This document shows positions 33,297 to 45,600 of a stretch of 64,000 nucleotides of DNA, one piece after another. The DNA lies in NCBI GenBank assembly GCA_038030265.1, contig CM075941.1, positions 1,736,001 to 1,800,000 on the forward strand, given 5' to 3'. The position numbers were made by a program, and so were the translations under genes. Source of the stretch: Corythucha ciliata (Eukaryota > Arthropoda > Insecta > Hemiptera > Tingidae). The notes under the pieces were generated by a model that worked only from the letters and a program-made list of their open reading frames with translations, did not search any database and was not told the origin of the DNA. Position 1 is the first letter of the stretch. Every line of letters starts with the position of its first letter.

Positions 33297-36200
33297 AGTT
33301 TTGGAATACTATTTTCAATATTCTAAGCGATAATTTCACCCCAAACTCTTCTTCCAGCATGCTGTTTCTCATGATATAATACAGTCCAACAACGCTATGA
33401 TTGCTGAGCTCAGCTGTCCCCACCTTTTCATCCTATTGTCCTCGACGTGGTGGAGCGGAAGCTAAAGTGGTTCTTCTATCACAGTGCCACTCTATGATCT
33501 GTTCGGCAATCACAACGTTGCTGAACGGTTGCTCTCTCTCTCTCTCCTTACATTTTATTCCTATTTCTTGTATCGCGAGTGATAATTTGTGCATTCGGCC
33601 ATACACAACAAACCAATTAGACAATGTAGGGCAGAAACGAATAGCTTGCAGGTTATAGCTTGTGTGCTCAGGGTCTTGACGGGAAAAATGTATAGCGACA
33701 TTAATATTTTGTTACTTTTTTTGGTTAGTAAAAAAATAATAAAATGTTTGGAATGTTCTACTTTCGTCAGATTGATGTCGTTCCCTTTTTTGACGTGTTA
33801 CGATTCGTGCGATTGTTAGTTACCTTTGAAAGCACACGCCCCTGACCTTAAACGAGTTTTCTGCTCAGCAAGAAAGTACTTCGAGCAAAAAGATATGGCT
33901 TCGAGCCAGGAAAGCACGTCGTCTCTGAAGGGAATGAGAGCTGGGAGGAAAACAAGAAAAGAAAAGAGTTTTCTCGGTTACACCTTTGTTGAAATCATAA
34001 AAAAAGTTAACGCCTGTCAAACAATACAATCGTTAAGACCTTTGGAAAGTACACAACAGGACACCCTTATGTTTCCCTTGAGCCCAATTTTCCTAGATGT
34101 TCTACGAACGAAACGAAAAACACCCATTCGTGCCATCTTCCTCTTTTCCTCTGGCTCTCTTTAAATTCAAAAGCCCATCAAGGCTACAGGGAACGTTAAA
34201 AAGAAAACAGTAGGTAATTGGCTGCTCACTTTATCTTCGTTCTATCTCTTTCCCAAGAAGGAAGAAAGAATGCTGAAAGCAAACCCCCCCCCCCTTCCAC
34301 CTTCACACTCATCCATTAGGTTTACGACCTTTCCACTTCCAGGCTTCAGCGGGAAATTGTCGGAGTTTGACATCTTAACTCCACCAACGCCATTTTTTTC
34401 GGCCGTCCAGGCCTTTTGTTCCAATTTACAATTCCCATAGCTGCGTAGCTGATGACACGCAGCTGGTTGTCACGATAAAGGATGCACTGAACTACCGAAT
34501 TGTGCGGTGGGATGAGGGAAGATTTCTCAAAAGGAAACGTGAAATTTCCACTACATCATTCTGAATTAAAACAGCCCTCTTTGACACCCCTCTGGAGACT
34601 CTTTTGCATGAGTCGCCTGGAAACTAATCTTTTGCTTGACGCCCGCAATAAAAGTTTTACTATTTTTCGCGCCCTTCTTTTTTAAAGGTTCAGTCAAGCA
34701 TCATTCATCAAGCTTTATGTGGGATGAAAATATAAAAAATTCAATCGTAAAAATCGCTTATTTGTTTGAGAGAAAAGTTTCATCAACAATTTTTGTCTTA
34801 AAATTCTAATCTCCGTCGAAATTGTACCTATTAACCCTTCCTCATCCTATTTTTTGAGTTTGTCTCACTTCTCTCTAAATGTATGTTCTCATGAACAATA
34901 GGCCAAAAATAATCTTCAAAGCGTGGAGAAAGCGAGAAGTAAAAGTTAAAAGCCCAACAGCAATACGCGATACTTCCCTCATTCAATTCGTGTTTAAAAG
35001 CGACGAGATAGCACTTGACTTATTATGAAAGTGAGCTCACTCGGAGTTTTACAACAGTGGTGATCACGCGATAGGTTACAAAGGGACCGTCGTATATTTG
35101 ATTAAAATCGCAGGGGTTTAAACAACTTTAAACTGCATAAAATGACACCCAACACCAGCCCCTTCGCACACAGTTATTAAAATAAGATTAAGATGGAGAA
35201 AATTATGAAAAGAGGAGGAGTAAGTAAACTTCGTGATTACGTAACTTGAGGGGGTGCAATTAGGGTTATGAGTTGAAGAAGGGAGGTCGAGTGACGGCAA
35301 CGGAGAATGTTCTGTCTTAGTCTATACGTATAGCTCTACAATTTTATTGAAGGCCAGCTGCTGACATTAATTGTCCATTCTCTACCATAATCCAAGGGCG
35401 GTGGTACAACAGATGGGTGGTGAAAATGGGATGGGAGATGTAAGAAAGGGCGCGATGACGAGGGAGAGTGCTCCCGACCGTAAATCTTATACTTTAAGCC
35501 CTAGCCAGGTCGTCGGTGAGCCCATCGCTTCTTGCTGCACTATTTCTCGCCCAGGAGGGATTATCTCGGAGGAGTAAATACGGGCACGCTTTAGAACAAC
35601 GTGGTGAAAAGAGATCGATAATAAAATACACGTTTTGTGAAGTGTTGTTCAAAGAAGAAATAGAGTGGGTTGGTATTGTTTCGAACTTGTCACCTGTTGA
35701 TTCGTACGTCTCTTGTCCAACATTCATCGTCTGAACCATATCGTGATGACGAACGTGTGAGATAAATAGTACAAATATCGAACGGATTATTGAGGGTATT
35801 ATAGTGCATTTCATTCAAAAAATGCACTATTGATCTCGCCCTGATGGTCGCACGTATGGATTGTGATACTTTTTTTTCACGTTTCAGAACCCCTAGAACA
35901 CGAATCCGAGGTCGGTTCGATTTAATATATGTATATATGGCCCCTCACTTGTTAGCACAATCACGTTCGCAATTTTTTACTTAGGGCAACCAAATTTGGT
36001 CTAAAAATCAATAGCGTGAATCTCTCGAACGTGTTCGTGATCCATGTTAATCGTTCCACGGGAACGGTGTGAAAGAGGGGTTTGAATTAGTTGAAAATTC
36101 GCTATCGCACGGCTGTTGCTGCAATTGCCCCCAAAATTGACTCGAGTAATGAGAAATGAACGCGCTTTCGTATGAGACCCTTGTGAACCAAATCCGTTGA

Positions 36201-36398
36201 TATGGCAGGGAAGTTCTCGGCGGAGGTGAGCTATTAAATTAACGCTACGCCTTAATAATGGACAACCCAATTACCAAAAAATGTCATTGACATTGTATTT
36301 TGAGCCGTCTCTTTTATTTGATTTGCCTACAGTCTAATAAATCTTGAGTGAAAAATCCTGAAGTGGGCCAAATAGGGAGGAATCAAATAAATTAAAAA
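33297..36398. other. No gene seen over 3.1 kb
   Basis: The sequence is A+T-rich and holds a CT microsatellite (about 33530-33547), a C10 run near 34285 and a 10-bp hairpin ATAGTGCATT/AATGCACTAT (35801-35830). Plus-strand ORF 33826-34164 (112 codons) has no recognisable domain and I treat it as chance. Confidence 0.5.
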
Positions 36399-36488
36399 AA
36401 AAATGTTTCGGATTCGAACCCAGGCACTCCGCAATCCGCAATGGTGAAATTGTGACACACCATTTAACCTAATGGTATGTCGGGGGGC
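36399..36488 (-). mobile_element. tRNA-like SINE head, minus strand
   Basis: On the minus strand, GTTAAATGGTGTGTC-type box A is followed by a canonical box B (GGGTTCGAATCC) and then an A/T-rich tail. The fold is only partly cloverleaf-like, and no target-site duplication was found. It lies head-to-head with the non-LTR copy starting at 36.6 kb, as the left tRNA-like arm does with copy 1. Confidence 0.5.
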
Positions 36489-36633
36489 TATGTTACTCTC
36501 GCCTCCGTACAAGTATAGTGCTGTCTAAGCCTATATCGTCATTAAACACGTACAGGTGCCCCCCGGTTTGACGCCAAAAGAGGTAGCAGTGTCGCCCAAG
36601 AAATCGGCCCAGTAAAACAACGATTGCGACACC

Positions 36634-38720
36634 ATGTGCAGACCACAACCAAACAGGTCTGATGTCAATGGCCTTTATCAAGGCGTGGACAACATCCTGC
36701 TGAAGATGATCTTCTGGAACGCAGGAGGCTTAACTCAAGACAAGTTTATCGAGCTGACGAATATCATACACTCCAACAAAGCCGACAGCTTCGGGGTAGA
36801 GCATGTACAGACCGTCTGGAGTCCTACCAGGTACCAGGATACAGCATCTTTGCCCTACCGAGAGCTTGGCGAGTGGCCTCTGGAATTCTTGTTGGCGTGA
36901 AAACGGCCTTAGTAGCCGACTTCACCGTGTTGAAAGAGGCGGACACAAATGATGGCCTCGAAGCCGTGGGACTGGATGTCTGGATGGATGCCCGCCGCCG
37001 GCGAATAGTGATGCTGTACAACCCTCCATCCAATGTACCCAACCTTGGATGGTTGGAAACTGCTTGGACATCCAACACAGTTGTCTACGGCGATTTCAAT
37101 GCCCCCTCCAGCAGATGGGGATATAGCAGGACAACAGCGGTAGGCAGAACCATTGAGGAATTCATTGACGATAGCCCGGTTGAGGTGATTGAGAACGAGG
37201 GAAGCGTGCCCACTTTTCATGCGTACAACGGGGGAACTGGTCACCCGGATCTCATCCTGGCCCACTCCGCACTCAGGGATTGCCTGGAACACTATGTGAG
37301 GCCGGCGCCCGGCGTCCTTGGACACAAATTGATGCACCTTGCCAGGAAGGGAGGATCGCGCGCGGATACCCAACCAAAAGCTGCAGTGTGGAACCTAAAG
37401 AAGGCTGATTGGAAGCGGTTTACAGTAATATGCGAGGAATTGCTGTGTAATGTCGACCTTTCAGAAAACATTGATACATGCTATCGCAAACTGAGCACTG
37501 CAGTGCTGAGAAGCGCAATGGTCTCTATTCCGCGGGGCGGGGTCAAAAACGCAAAGCCCTTTTGGAATGAAAGATTAGGGAAATTGAGGGATGAAAAAAA
37601 TACTGCCGACACACTGTATGAAACCCATCCTACCCAAGACAACAAAACGAAACTAAAAGCTGCCGCCGCCAAACTTAAGAACGAGATCCTGCAGTCCAAG
37701 CGAGGATCAGTAAGAACTTTCATGGAGCAGCTGGATTACAGGAAAGATGGAGTGAAGACCCACCGGTACGTCTCGGAACTCTGTGGGAAACGGGGAGCCC
37801 CCAAAAACAAACCTGTGGTCACTCAGTCTGGGAAAACTCTCACACGATATGCGGACATTGCTAGGCACTTCTGCGCCCACTATGCAGAAGTGAGTAACCC
37901 ACGCCCTAAAGCTAAACGCAAGCTGCATACCCGGCAGCCATCTTCTTGCCCGGATGAACTTGAGATGAACTCTCGTGGAACTGGAGAGAGCCATCGAGAG
38001 CGCGCCCAAGAGGAAATGTGCGGGATCTGACGGGATTCTGCCAGAGTTCATCAAACACCTGGGCGCAAAGGCCAGGGAGAAGATCCTTGTTTTTATGAAT
38101 AAGGTCTGGATCACAGGACTTCCCAGTGAGTGGCGAAAGGCTGACATAATCCCCATTGCAAAGAAAGGAAAAAGCGAAAAAACCCCCGAGAGTAACAGAC
38201 CAATTGCTCTGACAAGCATGTTCTCGAAGTTATACGAGAAAATGGTCCTCGAGAGGCTGCAGCTGTACTTGGAAAAACGGCAACTTCTATCAGACAAGCA
38301 GGCAGCTTTCAGACGGTACCGCAATACCATTGAACATGTGGCTTACCTGTCCCAGGAAGTCAAAAATGCATTCCACCGTAAGCAAAGTACAATAGCTGTG
38401 TTTGTGGACTTTAGAACTGCCTTTGACCGGGTCCGGAGGGAGCGATTGCTGGAAAAGATTCTGGGCTTGGGCATATCTGGGAATATGTATGAGACCATTC
38501 GTTCGTTCCTCTCGCAACGGTGGATCAGAGTGAAGTACCGAAGCGTTTGCTCGCCGTACCGGCAGACCCGCCTTGGAGTTCCCCAGGGCGCAGTGCTAAG
38601 TCCCACCTTATTCAGCATCATGATAGACGACGTGGTGGCAAAATTGGAGGCCATACCGGGAGTTCGTGCACTGCTGTATGCGGACGATTTGGTGATATGG
38701 GCCTCCAGCAGCAACCTGAA
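36634..38720 (+). pseudogene. Non-LTR retrotransposon copy 2, 5' part (endonuclease and RT)
   Basis: Same family as the element at 29.4-33.1 kb. From ATG 36634 (MCRPQPNRSDVNGLYQ) the endonuclease begins IFWNAGGLTQDKFIEL and, after a frame change near 36880, continues VVYGDFNAPSSRWGYSRTTA. A second frame change near 37975 leads into the RT: RPIALTSMFSKLYEKM, FVDFRTAFDRV, GVPQGAVLSPTLFSIM and LLYADDLVIW. The coding region is cut at 38720 by a 339-bp MITE and resumes at 39060. There is no ORF1 upstream; the only candidate leader is the ~145 bp after the tRNA-like SINE head. Confidence 0.85.
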
Positions 38721-39059
38721 TAAAAAGGAAAGAACGATGTAGTGGACTTGAGTATCGAATCAGGCAATTCAAAGGATGTGTCCGTCCACAGATTTTTTAT
38801 TAAATTATGCGAGACCGCGGTTTCGATTTACATCATCATCGGTCGCTACAACCAACAGAGAACCAACCAACCAATACATAAGTTAATAAAATTAAAAATA
38901 AATTAAAATAAACCACTACAACAAACAATATGAGGGTCTTACCTCAGTCGTCGTCAGCACCTAACGCTAGCGACCGATGATGATGTAAATCGAAACCGCG
39001 GTCTCGCATAATTTAATAAAAAATCTGTGGACGGACACATCCTTTGAATTGCCTGATTC
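38721..39059. mobile_element. MITE with perfect 91-bp inverted repeats, 8-bp TSD, inside RT
   Basis: The arms 38757-38847 and 38969-39059 are perfect 91-base reverse complements, starting GAATCAGGCAATTCAAAGGA. The host duplication AACCTGAA is at 38713-38720 and 39060-39067. The left arm is preceded by 36 bases (TAAAAAGGAAAGAACGATGT and on) with no counterpart on the right, so the insertion is asymmetric. The arms contain GACCGCGGTTTCG, shared with the hairpins at 14.8 and 53.4 kb. An 8-bp duplication suggests hAT-type integration. No coding capacity. Confidence 0.9.
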
Positions 39060-40662
39060 AACCTGAAAGCGATTGAGGCGTGCCTCGACGAGGCTCTGAG
39101 GGCTTTAGACAGCTGGGTAAAGGAAAATCGGATGGATGTAAACCCACAAAAATCGGAATTTCAGGTTTTCAGCTTGTCGACTAGACGCCCGTAAGTAAAC
39201 CAGCTCTTTAACGGCGCCTCACTTCCCCAATCAGACTCAGCCGCATACCTGGGCATCCAGCTGGATAGTAGGCTCTGCTGGAAGAAGCATGTCGAGAAGC
39301 TCGTACAACAGGGAGAGAAGAGGCTAGGACTACTTAGGAGACTGGCAGCAGTGAAGTGGGGAGCCAATCAGGACCTCCTGGCCTTGACCTACAAAACGTA
39401 TGTGCGACCCTGCATAGAATATGGAGCTGAGGTCCTGGTAACCGCCTCTGATTGTGCGCTAAAGCCCCTCGGCACACTGCAAAATAAGGCACTGAGGCTG
39501 ATTACAGGTGGAGCAAAGTCAGCCCCCATTGCTGCAATGGAAATCCAATCGGATGTTGAGCCATTGCAGGTCCGAAGAGATATTGCTACCATCAAGTTCG
39601 TAGACCGCATGAAGAGCCTCGGAGTTGAATATTGGGATACGCAGGAGACCTCGTCGCAGCGCCTAGTGACCCAGCAACAACTAAGCAGCAAAGTGGAGGA
39701 CATAGTTGAGAAGTACGGCATCATACGAGGGCCCCGGCAGCCGATCCCACCACGCAGACTCCCCTGCAAAAATATTGCCCATACGGAGGCTGAGCTAGTT
39801 GAGAGGGTTAAGAAAGGGGAAACCCCCACTCTTATATTACGAAGCCTAGCTCAGGAAACCATAACCCTACGATACCCCAGCAGCGAGTGGTTACACATCT
39901 ACACCGATGGGTCAGCCCTGGATGCAAGCAAGAACGCAGGAGCTGGGGCCTACTGTGCAGATTTTGAGCTGTATGCTTCGGTTGGTGGCCAGGCGACAAG
40001 CTTTGACGGCGAGGTCAAGGCAGTTTGCCTTGCGTTGGAGAGGATCGGCCGCGACTGTCCATCGCGTGTTGTCTTTTTTATCGACTCCCCAGGCAGCGAT
40101 CCTCTCCATTGGCTCGAGACGGCCGTCAGGCCACGCCGGAGTTGTGGAGGCTCGGGACCGGATTGACCAGCTGATCGAGGGTGGCGGGAGGATCGCCCTC
40201 CAGTGGATCCCCAGTCACTGTGATCTCCATGGAAATGAAAGAGCCGATGAACTGGCGAAACGTGGGTCCAAGGAGACACAGCCAAACTCAGCCTTATCCC
40301 TCAGCTCAGCAAAGATAATCTGCTACAGTCGGATTGCGGGTGAGGCCAGGAGGGTTTGGGAAGCTCTGGCCGAGGGCCGGCAATGTCGGCAGCTTTTGAG
40401 CGCGCAACTTTCCTCCGCCTTGCCCCGCGACGAGTTTGTGGCTTCCTTCCGGATGACAACAGGGCACGACTACCTCCAGAAACATCTCCATCGCATTGGG
40501 GTTGTCGACTCCCCCATATGCCCCCTCTGCCATCTTGAAGAAATGGACAGCGACCACCTACCACGATGCCCCCAATTGACAGATGTCAGAACACCTGACA
40601 CAATGAGCGACAGCCAGAAATTGGCAAAATTATACTGGGCCGCCAGGAGTTTAATGGCTTAA
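39060..40662 (+). pseudogene. Non-LTR retrotransposon copy 2, 3' part (RT end, RNase H)
   Basis: It continues the RT thumb (ACLDEALRALDSWVKENRMD, then AAYLGIQLDSRLCWKKHVEK). A stop and frame change lie near 39190. RNase H follows with LHIYTDGSALDASKNAGAGA. A frameshift near 40100 disrupts the DS box (VVFFIDS), and the rest continues in another frame to IALQWIPSHCDLHGNERADE and a CPLC...H...C knuckle. It ends at TAA 40660-40662. An A47 tract 24 bases later is the retrotransposition tail. Nested order: this copy first, then the MITE. Confidence 0.85.
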
Positions 40663-40682
40663 ATTGCCAAATGCTCGGGTGT

Positions 40683-40686
<4 letters not shown>

Positions 40687-40733
<47 letters not shown>
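40687..40733 (+). repeat. A47 tail of non-LTR copy 2
   Basis: Forty-seven uninterrupted A follow the short 3' UTR of copy 2. Its purity suggests a recent insertion, though homopolymer length is error-prone in assemblies. Confidence 0.8.
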
Positions 40734-40737
<4 letters not shown>

Positions 40738-40839
40738 TATCTCGTGTCCGTTCCCGATAAAAAAAAGACATGTGTCGTGAGAATACTGTTCTCAACAAAA
40801 ACAAATTGCAACAAGCCGACCACGGAGCTTGCAGTTCGA

Positions 40840-41460
40840 AATCAAGACTCATAACTTGCAACTTTGGTGACATAATGACCCCAAACATGCATTTTGTGCA
40901 GGAATTAAAGTCACTGAACTTGCATTATCGCAAAAATTAAAGACCTGGAATTCGCAACCGTCACCGATATTTGGCCCAGAAACTTGTAGTTTCGCCATTC
41001 TTGATGCCATGGGCACAGTCTGGGTTGGCAAGCCCAAATGCCCACAGACTTTCGCATTTTTCAGAATTAAACCGTGAAACTTGCCTAAATTTAAACGAGG
41101 AATGCCAGTTGCTTAAAAAACCAGGAAACTTCCAACTTCACATTTTAAAAAATGTTGTGACTTTGTGGCTATATCATCATTTGTCAGGAAGCTGTCACGG
41201 CCGGCTGTTGCTCAGGTTCCGCGTTCCCCGAACTAAAACATCCCCGGAACTTTCAAATCGCGAAATTTCCGACGGGAAGGTCCCAATTTCACTGATATTT
41301 ACCTCCAAAACGTCCCTATTTATCGGTTGTCAGGGCACTGCCGTCGTGGGGGGGCTATAACCCGGGGTTCACGATCACCCCATTTAAAAAAATAAAAGTC
41401 TCGGAACTTGCTGTAATTTATGTTGATTATGTAATTTTGATGTTATTTCTCTCAATTTTA
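40840..41460. repeat. Very degenerate repeat-like stretch
   Basis: Words such as GGAACTTGC, AACTTGCAACTTT and GAAACTTCCAACTTCAC recur irregularly. The last part (41445-41480, CTCTCAATTTTAACAGCGAA) matches the family A array phrase. Periodicity is weak, and I have not measured it. Confidence 0.35.
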
Positions 41461-41467
41461 ACAGCGA

Positions 41468-42046
41468 ATGAGCGTTCTTCCTTTATTCCAGAGGAACTCG
41501 AACTCGACCCCCCTCCCTACCTTCCGATCTCAAGAAACGAGAAAACCGCGAGCATCTCAAAAAATGTCCTTACTTCAGCCTTATTCCTTCCATGGGTGCC
41601 AACGATTCGGGCACCCGGCCAAGACCGGTCGCCGGGAAACTAATTGCAGGGCCACGCCGGTGTGCGGATGGTGCGCCAAAGAAGGCCATGAGTTCCGGGA
41701 CTGCCCGAGGAGGTCCGAGCCGGCCCGATGCATAAACTGCGAAAGAGCGGGTCGCCGGGCTACCCATGACGCAGGCTCTCCGGGGTGCCCCGCACTCCTG
41801 GCAGCCATCAAGGCGGTGATGGGGCACACCGATTACGGTGCCTCATGTCCGTTAGGGGGCCCCCCCTTGCCACCATCGGTGAGAGCGGGAGGTGACGCTG
41901 GTGCGGTGGGGGCCGAGGAGGCCACCCAGGAGGGCGCTGTGCCCGTGGTCACCACTGCAGGGGACGGAGGGGGTGGTCGACCTGGCACAGGACCAATGGA
42001 GGTGGAGGAGACGGAGAGGGCGCCCCTGCCGACCGATGGCCCTTAG
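41468..42046 (+). pseudogene. R1-type ORF1 C-terminus with CCHC knuckles (5'-truncated)
   Basis: Only the C-terminal part is present. The zinc knuckles read GCQRFGHPAKTGRRETNC, then CGWCAKEGHEFRDCP, then CINCERAGRRATHDAGSPGC, the three-knuckle layout of R1/TRAS ORF1 proteins that bind RNA in the RNP. The first Cys of knuckle one and its last Cys appear shifted or lost. The upstream frame runs into repeat array sequence at about 41480, so the element is 5'-truncated. The frame ends at TAG 42044-42046, and ORF2 begins inside it. Confidence 0.7.
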
Positions 42047-45000
42047 GGTCGGTCAGCAAAATGTGGGGCACAGTCGCCTCATCGGTGGTGGCGGGGGAGA
42101 GAGGCCTGGCCATTCTCCTCCTTCAGGAGCCTTGCTGGGCGCGGGGGCGGCTGTCGTCCTTCGGAGCGGGCACCCGAACCGTTTCGGGGAGGTTTCGAGA
42201 GGGGCTCGGGCCGTTAGCCTCGGTGGTCGTCCTAGATGGGCGACTTACCGTGTGCGCGGTCGTCTCCCGGCCGACCCGCTGGGTGGCAGCGGTGATTGTT
42301 ACGGTGGGGGGTCAGCAGCTTGGACTAATATCCTGCTACTGGCCCCCCTCCCTGGTGGATGGGGCGGAGTTTTTCGCTGCTCTGGAGAACGCCCTGGAAT
42401 GCCTGAGGGGCATCCCAGTGGTCATAGGGGGGGATTTTAATGCGTGGGACCTCGCGTGGGGCTCGAGGAGGGGAAGCCGGAGGGGCGCGCAGGTGCGCGA
42501 TCTCATGTCTGGGTGGGGACTTGTGCTCGCGAACCGGTCCGAGTGCGGACCCACCTTCCGCGGGCCGTCGGGGGAGTCGTACATTGACTTAACCCTTCTG
42601 GGTGGTCAACCACTCCCTCGGTTGTGTTCGTGGGAGTTGGGCATGGACACCTCGGCCGACCACTGCCTCGTGTCATTTGGCATCGTCACAGGTGTCAGTG
42701 GCCGTGGCGTGGGAGGTTCGGGATCGGGCCGGTTTGACTTCAGGCGTGCCCGATGGGGCGCGTACAGGTGCCAGGCGGATCGCCTCCTCTTCGAGGCCGA
42801 CCTCGCAGGCCCTCCTCCGGGGGCGTTGGGATTGGAGCTCGTGGACGAGGCCGTGGAGGCGATGGAAGCCATCGTCATGGGCTCCGCTGACGATACAGTC
42901 CCGCGTGTTCACCAATCACGAGGCGGGATAGTTCCGTGGTGGAATGCCGAGGTTGCGGGTCTTTCCTCGCGGGCTCGTAGGCTGCGCCGGGCCTATCAAA
43001 GGACTCGAGGCCCGGGTCGCGAGGCTGCAGGCGGGCGTTATGCGCTCGCGAGGGGGGACCTAAAAAAGGCTCTTCGGCGGTCCAGGCGGGCCGCGTGGAG
43101 GACGTTCGTTGAGGATGGTCTCTCGGCGAACCCATGGGGCATTCCCTACAGAGTCGCCGTGGGGAAGATCAGGTCTCCGAGCGTCCTCCCGTTTCTGGAA
43201 GCGTCGCGTGGTGGGGGGACTGTGGAGGATACGCTGAGGAACTTCATCCGACGTATCTTCCCGCGGGACGAACCCGGGGAGGACTCTGCTGCGGATCGCG
43301 AATCAAGAGCGGAAGCGGCGGTGGTCCCACAAACGGCAGGCAGTGAGCTCTTCACGGAGGAGGAGCTTCGGGACGCCCTTGGTGGGTTGGCGTCGGGCAG
43401 GGCTCCGGGGTTCACCGGGGTGTGCCCTGAGATGCTTAAGCATCTCCCGGACTCGGCGGTGGAGTCCTTTTTGGGGCTCTACAATCGATGTCTTGTGGCG
43501 GGGTACTTCCCGGTGAGATGGCGGGTCGCTGTGGTGATACTTCTTCTGAAGTCGCCCGACCGCGACCCGGCGTCTCCCGGTAGCTATAGGCCGATTAGCC
43601 TCCTGCCCTGCGAGAGCAAGGTCCTGGAGCGGCTCCTCCTTGGCCGGTTGGAGCCCTTCATCAAGGAGGCGCTCCATCCGCGCCAGTTTGGGGGGGTAAG
43701 AGGGGGCTCGACGGACACGGCACTGGACGCGGTGCAGACCCTCGTCGATGCCCCCTACGGGAAGTACAAGGTGGCGGTCCTGCTGGATGTGCAGGGGGCC
43801 TTCGACTCAGTGTCGTGGCCCGGGGTCTTGATGGCGCTGCGAGATGCTGGTGTCCCAAACGACATCTTTAGGGTGATCGCCTCGTACTTCGAGTCGAGGG
43901 AGGTGCGGCTCCGCTACGGTAGTGAGGAGGTGCGGGAACCTCTCACCAGAGGTTGCCCGCAGGGGTCGGTTCTCTCGGCTGCTTTGTGGAACCTTCTCTT
44001 TGCCGCCCTTTTGTGGCTTTTGCAGGGGGAGGGTTTCGAGGGAGTGGCGTACGTGGACGACCTTGCGGTTGTTGTCGCGGCGCGCTCCCGGGACGTGGCC
44101 GGTCGGGAGATCGATCGGCTGTTGCGAGTCGTGGACGAATGGTGCGGGGCGGTCAAACTGGCTCTCGCGGTGCCGAAGACCCAAATGGTCCTAATGCGGG
44201 GTCGTCTCTCGCAGGGTAGCCCCCTGGTGGTGCGCTATCGGGGATCACGCCTTGTGGGGGAACGGCAGGGCCGCTACCTAGGGGTCGAGATTAACCCGGG
44301 GAGGACAGCGACCCCGCAGCTAGAGGCGGTTGCGGGGAAGCTGGAGAGGACCTTTGCCCTCTTTAGGTCGGTGGGGGGCAACGTATGGGGCACGAACTTC
44401 CACTGCCGAGCTCGTTACTTCAGGGCTGTATTCATACCTACCCTGCTGTACGGTGCAACGTGGTGGTGGCACCGGCCCACGAAAGCTCAGAGGGCGAAGG
44501 TCCTCAGCTTGCAGCGGCAGGCCTTGGTAAGGGTGACCATGGCGTACCGGACTGTCAGTTCCGACGCGCTTCAGGTGCTGGCGGGGATACCTCCTGCGGA
44601 CCTCCTGCTCGACGCATGGGTTCACGGGCGCCGCCTGGTTCAGGGAAACTTGGACCGGGTACGGTGCCGTGAAGATTGGGCAGAGCGCCTCGGTCTCTTG
44701 GCCGAGGAGTGGGGGGGGGCCGCATGGGGCCTCCGCCTCCTTGACGACCTAGTCGTTGAGGCTTGGCAGGCGCGTTGGACTTACAGTTCAACTGGTAGGC
44801 GTACATTCGGGTTCGTGCCCGACGTTCGGACGAGACTGGCAGCGGCCAAGTGGTTCACCCTTGAGCACGCTGCCATGCAAATCCTGACTGGACACGGCTC
44901 GTTTAACGCCAAGTTGTGGTTCTTCCGGCGGCGGGACTCTCCAACATGCCCTTGTGGTGTCGAGGAGGAGACCGCCGACCATGTGCTTCGTCGCTGCAGC

Positions 45001-45153
45001 CTCCACGGGGATCTGCGGCGGGCGACATGGGGGAGTGGAGGCCCGCCGGGAGACGCGGCTCTTGTCCGAGACCGGCGGGCGTATGGCCGCCTCCTAGCCT
45101 TCTCCCGCTCCTGGCTGGAGCGAAGAGGGCTGGGACCGGCCATGCTTGAGTAG
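42036..45153 (+). CDS. R1-type non-LTR ORF2: endonuclease and RT, almost intact
   Basis: I place the start at ATG 42036 (MALRVGQQNVGHSR), which overlaps the ORF1 stop by 11 bases. One frameshift near 42070 moves into a frame open for 1030 codons from 42061 to TAG 45153. Domains in order: endonuclease (LAILLLQEPCW, VVIGGDFNAWDLAWGS, YIDLTLLG, STSADHCLVSF-type SADH box near residue 200); RT (YRPISLLPCESKVLERLL, LLDVQGAFDSVSW, GCPQGSVLSAALWN, and the catalytic VAYVDDLAVVV); and a C-terminal knuckle (CPCGVEEETADHVLRRC). There is no RNase H, as expected for R1. The protein nicks target DNA and primes reverse transcription there. G+C content is clearly higher than its surroundings. Confidence 0.88.
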
Positions 45154-45600
45154 GGTTCCCTACTCGGGCAACCCGGGCAGGGTTCTCTTCCCTGTCCGGT
45201 TTCGGTCCATGGCGGAAGCCAGCATCCTCAGCTCAAAAGACCCACCTCCGCGTGGTCTCTCTCGGGCAGAGCTGGCTGGCCAGCAGCCGTGGCTAACGTG
45301 GGCTCAGCCGTGGTTGAGCTGAGCGATGGGACCGACTCTGTTGCGGTATCCGGACCAAAGATGGGGTACAGGCCAGGTAAAGGCCTGCAAAAAGGTCTAG
45401 GTACTGGCCACATCTTAAGGAGTTCCGCAGAGAGAGAGAGAGAGAGCCTTATTCCAGCAATGAAAACCCGTCTAACTGGAACAAAACGGAAAGGTAGTAT
45501 CTCAAGAGCAGCTGTAGGTACTGTAAATAAAGAATAAAGTACCGGCCTATCTTCAATGCTAGTACAATCGTTCATTCTTTCATTTTGAGGGAGACAAAAA
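45154..45600 (+). other. Probable 3' UTR of the R1-type element
   Basis: The sequence stays G+C-rich after the ORF2 stop, has a GA microsatellite at 45430-45447, and reaches AATAAA-type signals at 45526-45536 (AAATAAAGAATAAAG). A+T-rich DNA follows. The exact 3' end and any target duplication are unclear. No tandem copies or rDNA flank are seen, so it is not at a canonical 28S site. Confidence 0.45.

Noticed and set aside
33826..34164. 112-codon plus-strand ORF with basic N-terminus
   Set aside because: No domain, no neighbouring exons and composition like the surrounding DNA.
41892..44806. Many long ORFs in other frames across the R1-type ORF2
   Set aside because: They are shadows of the G+C-rich ORF2 frame.
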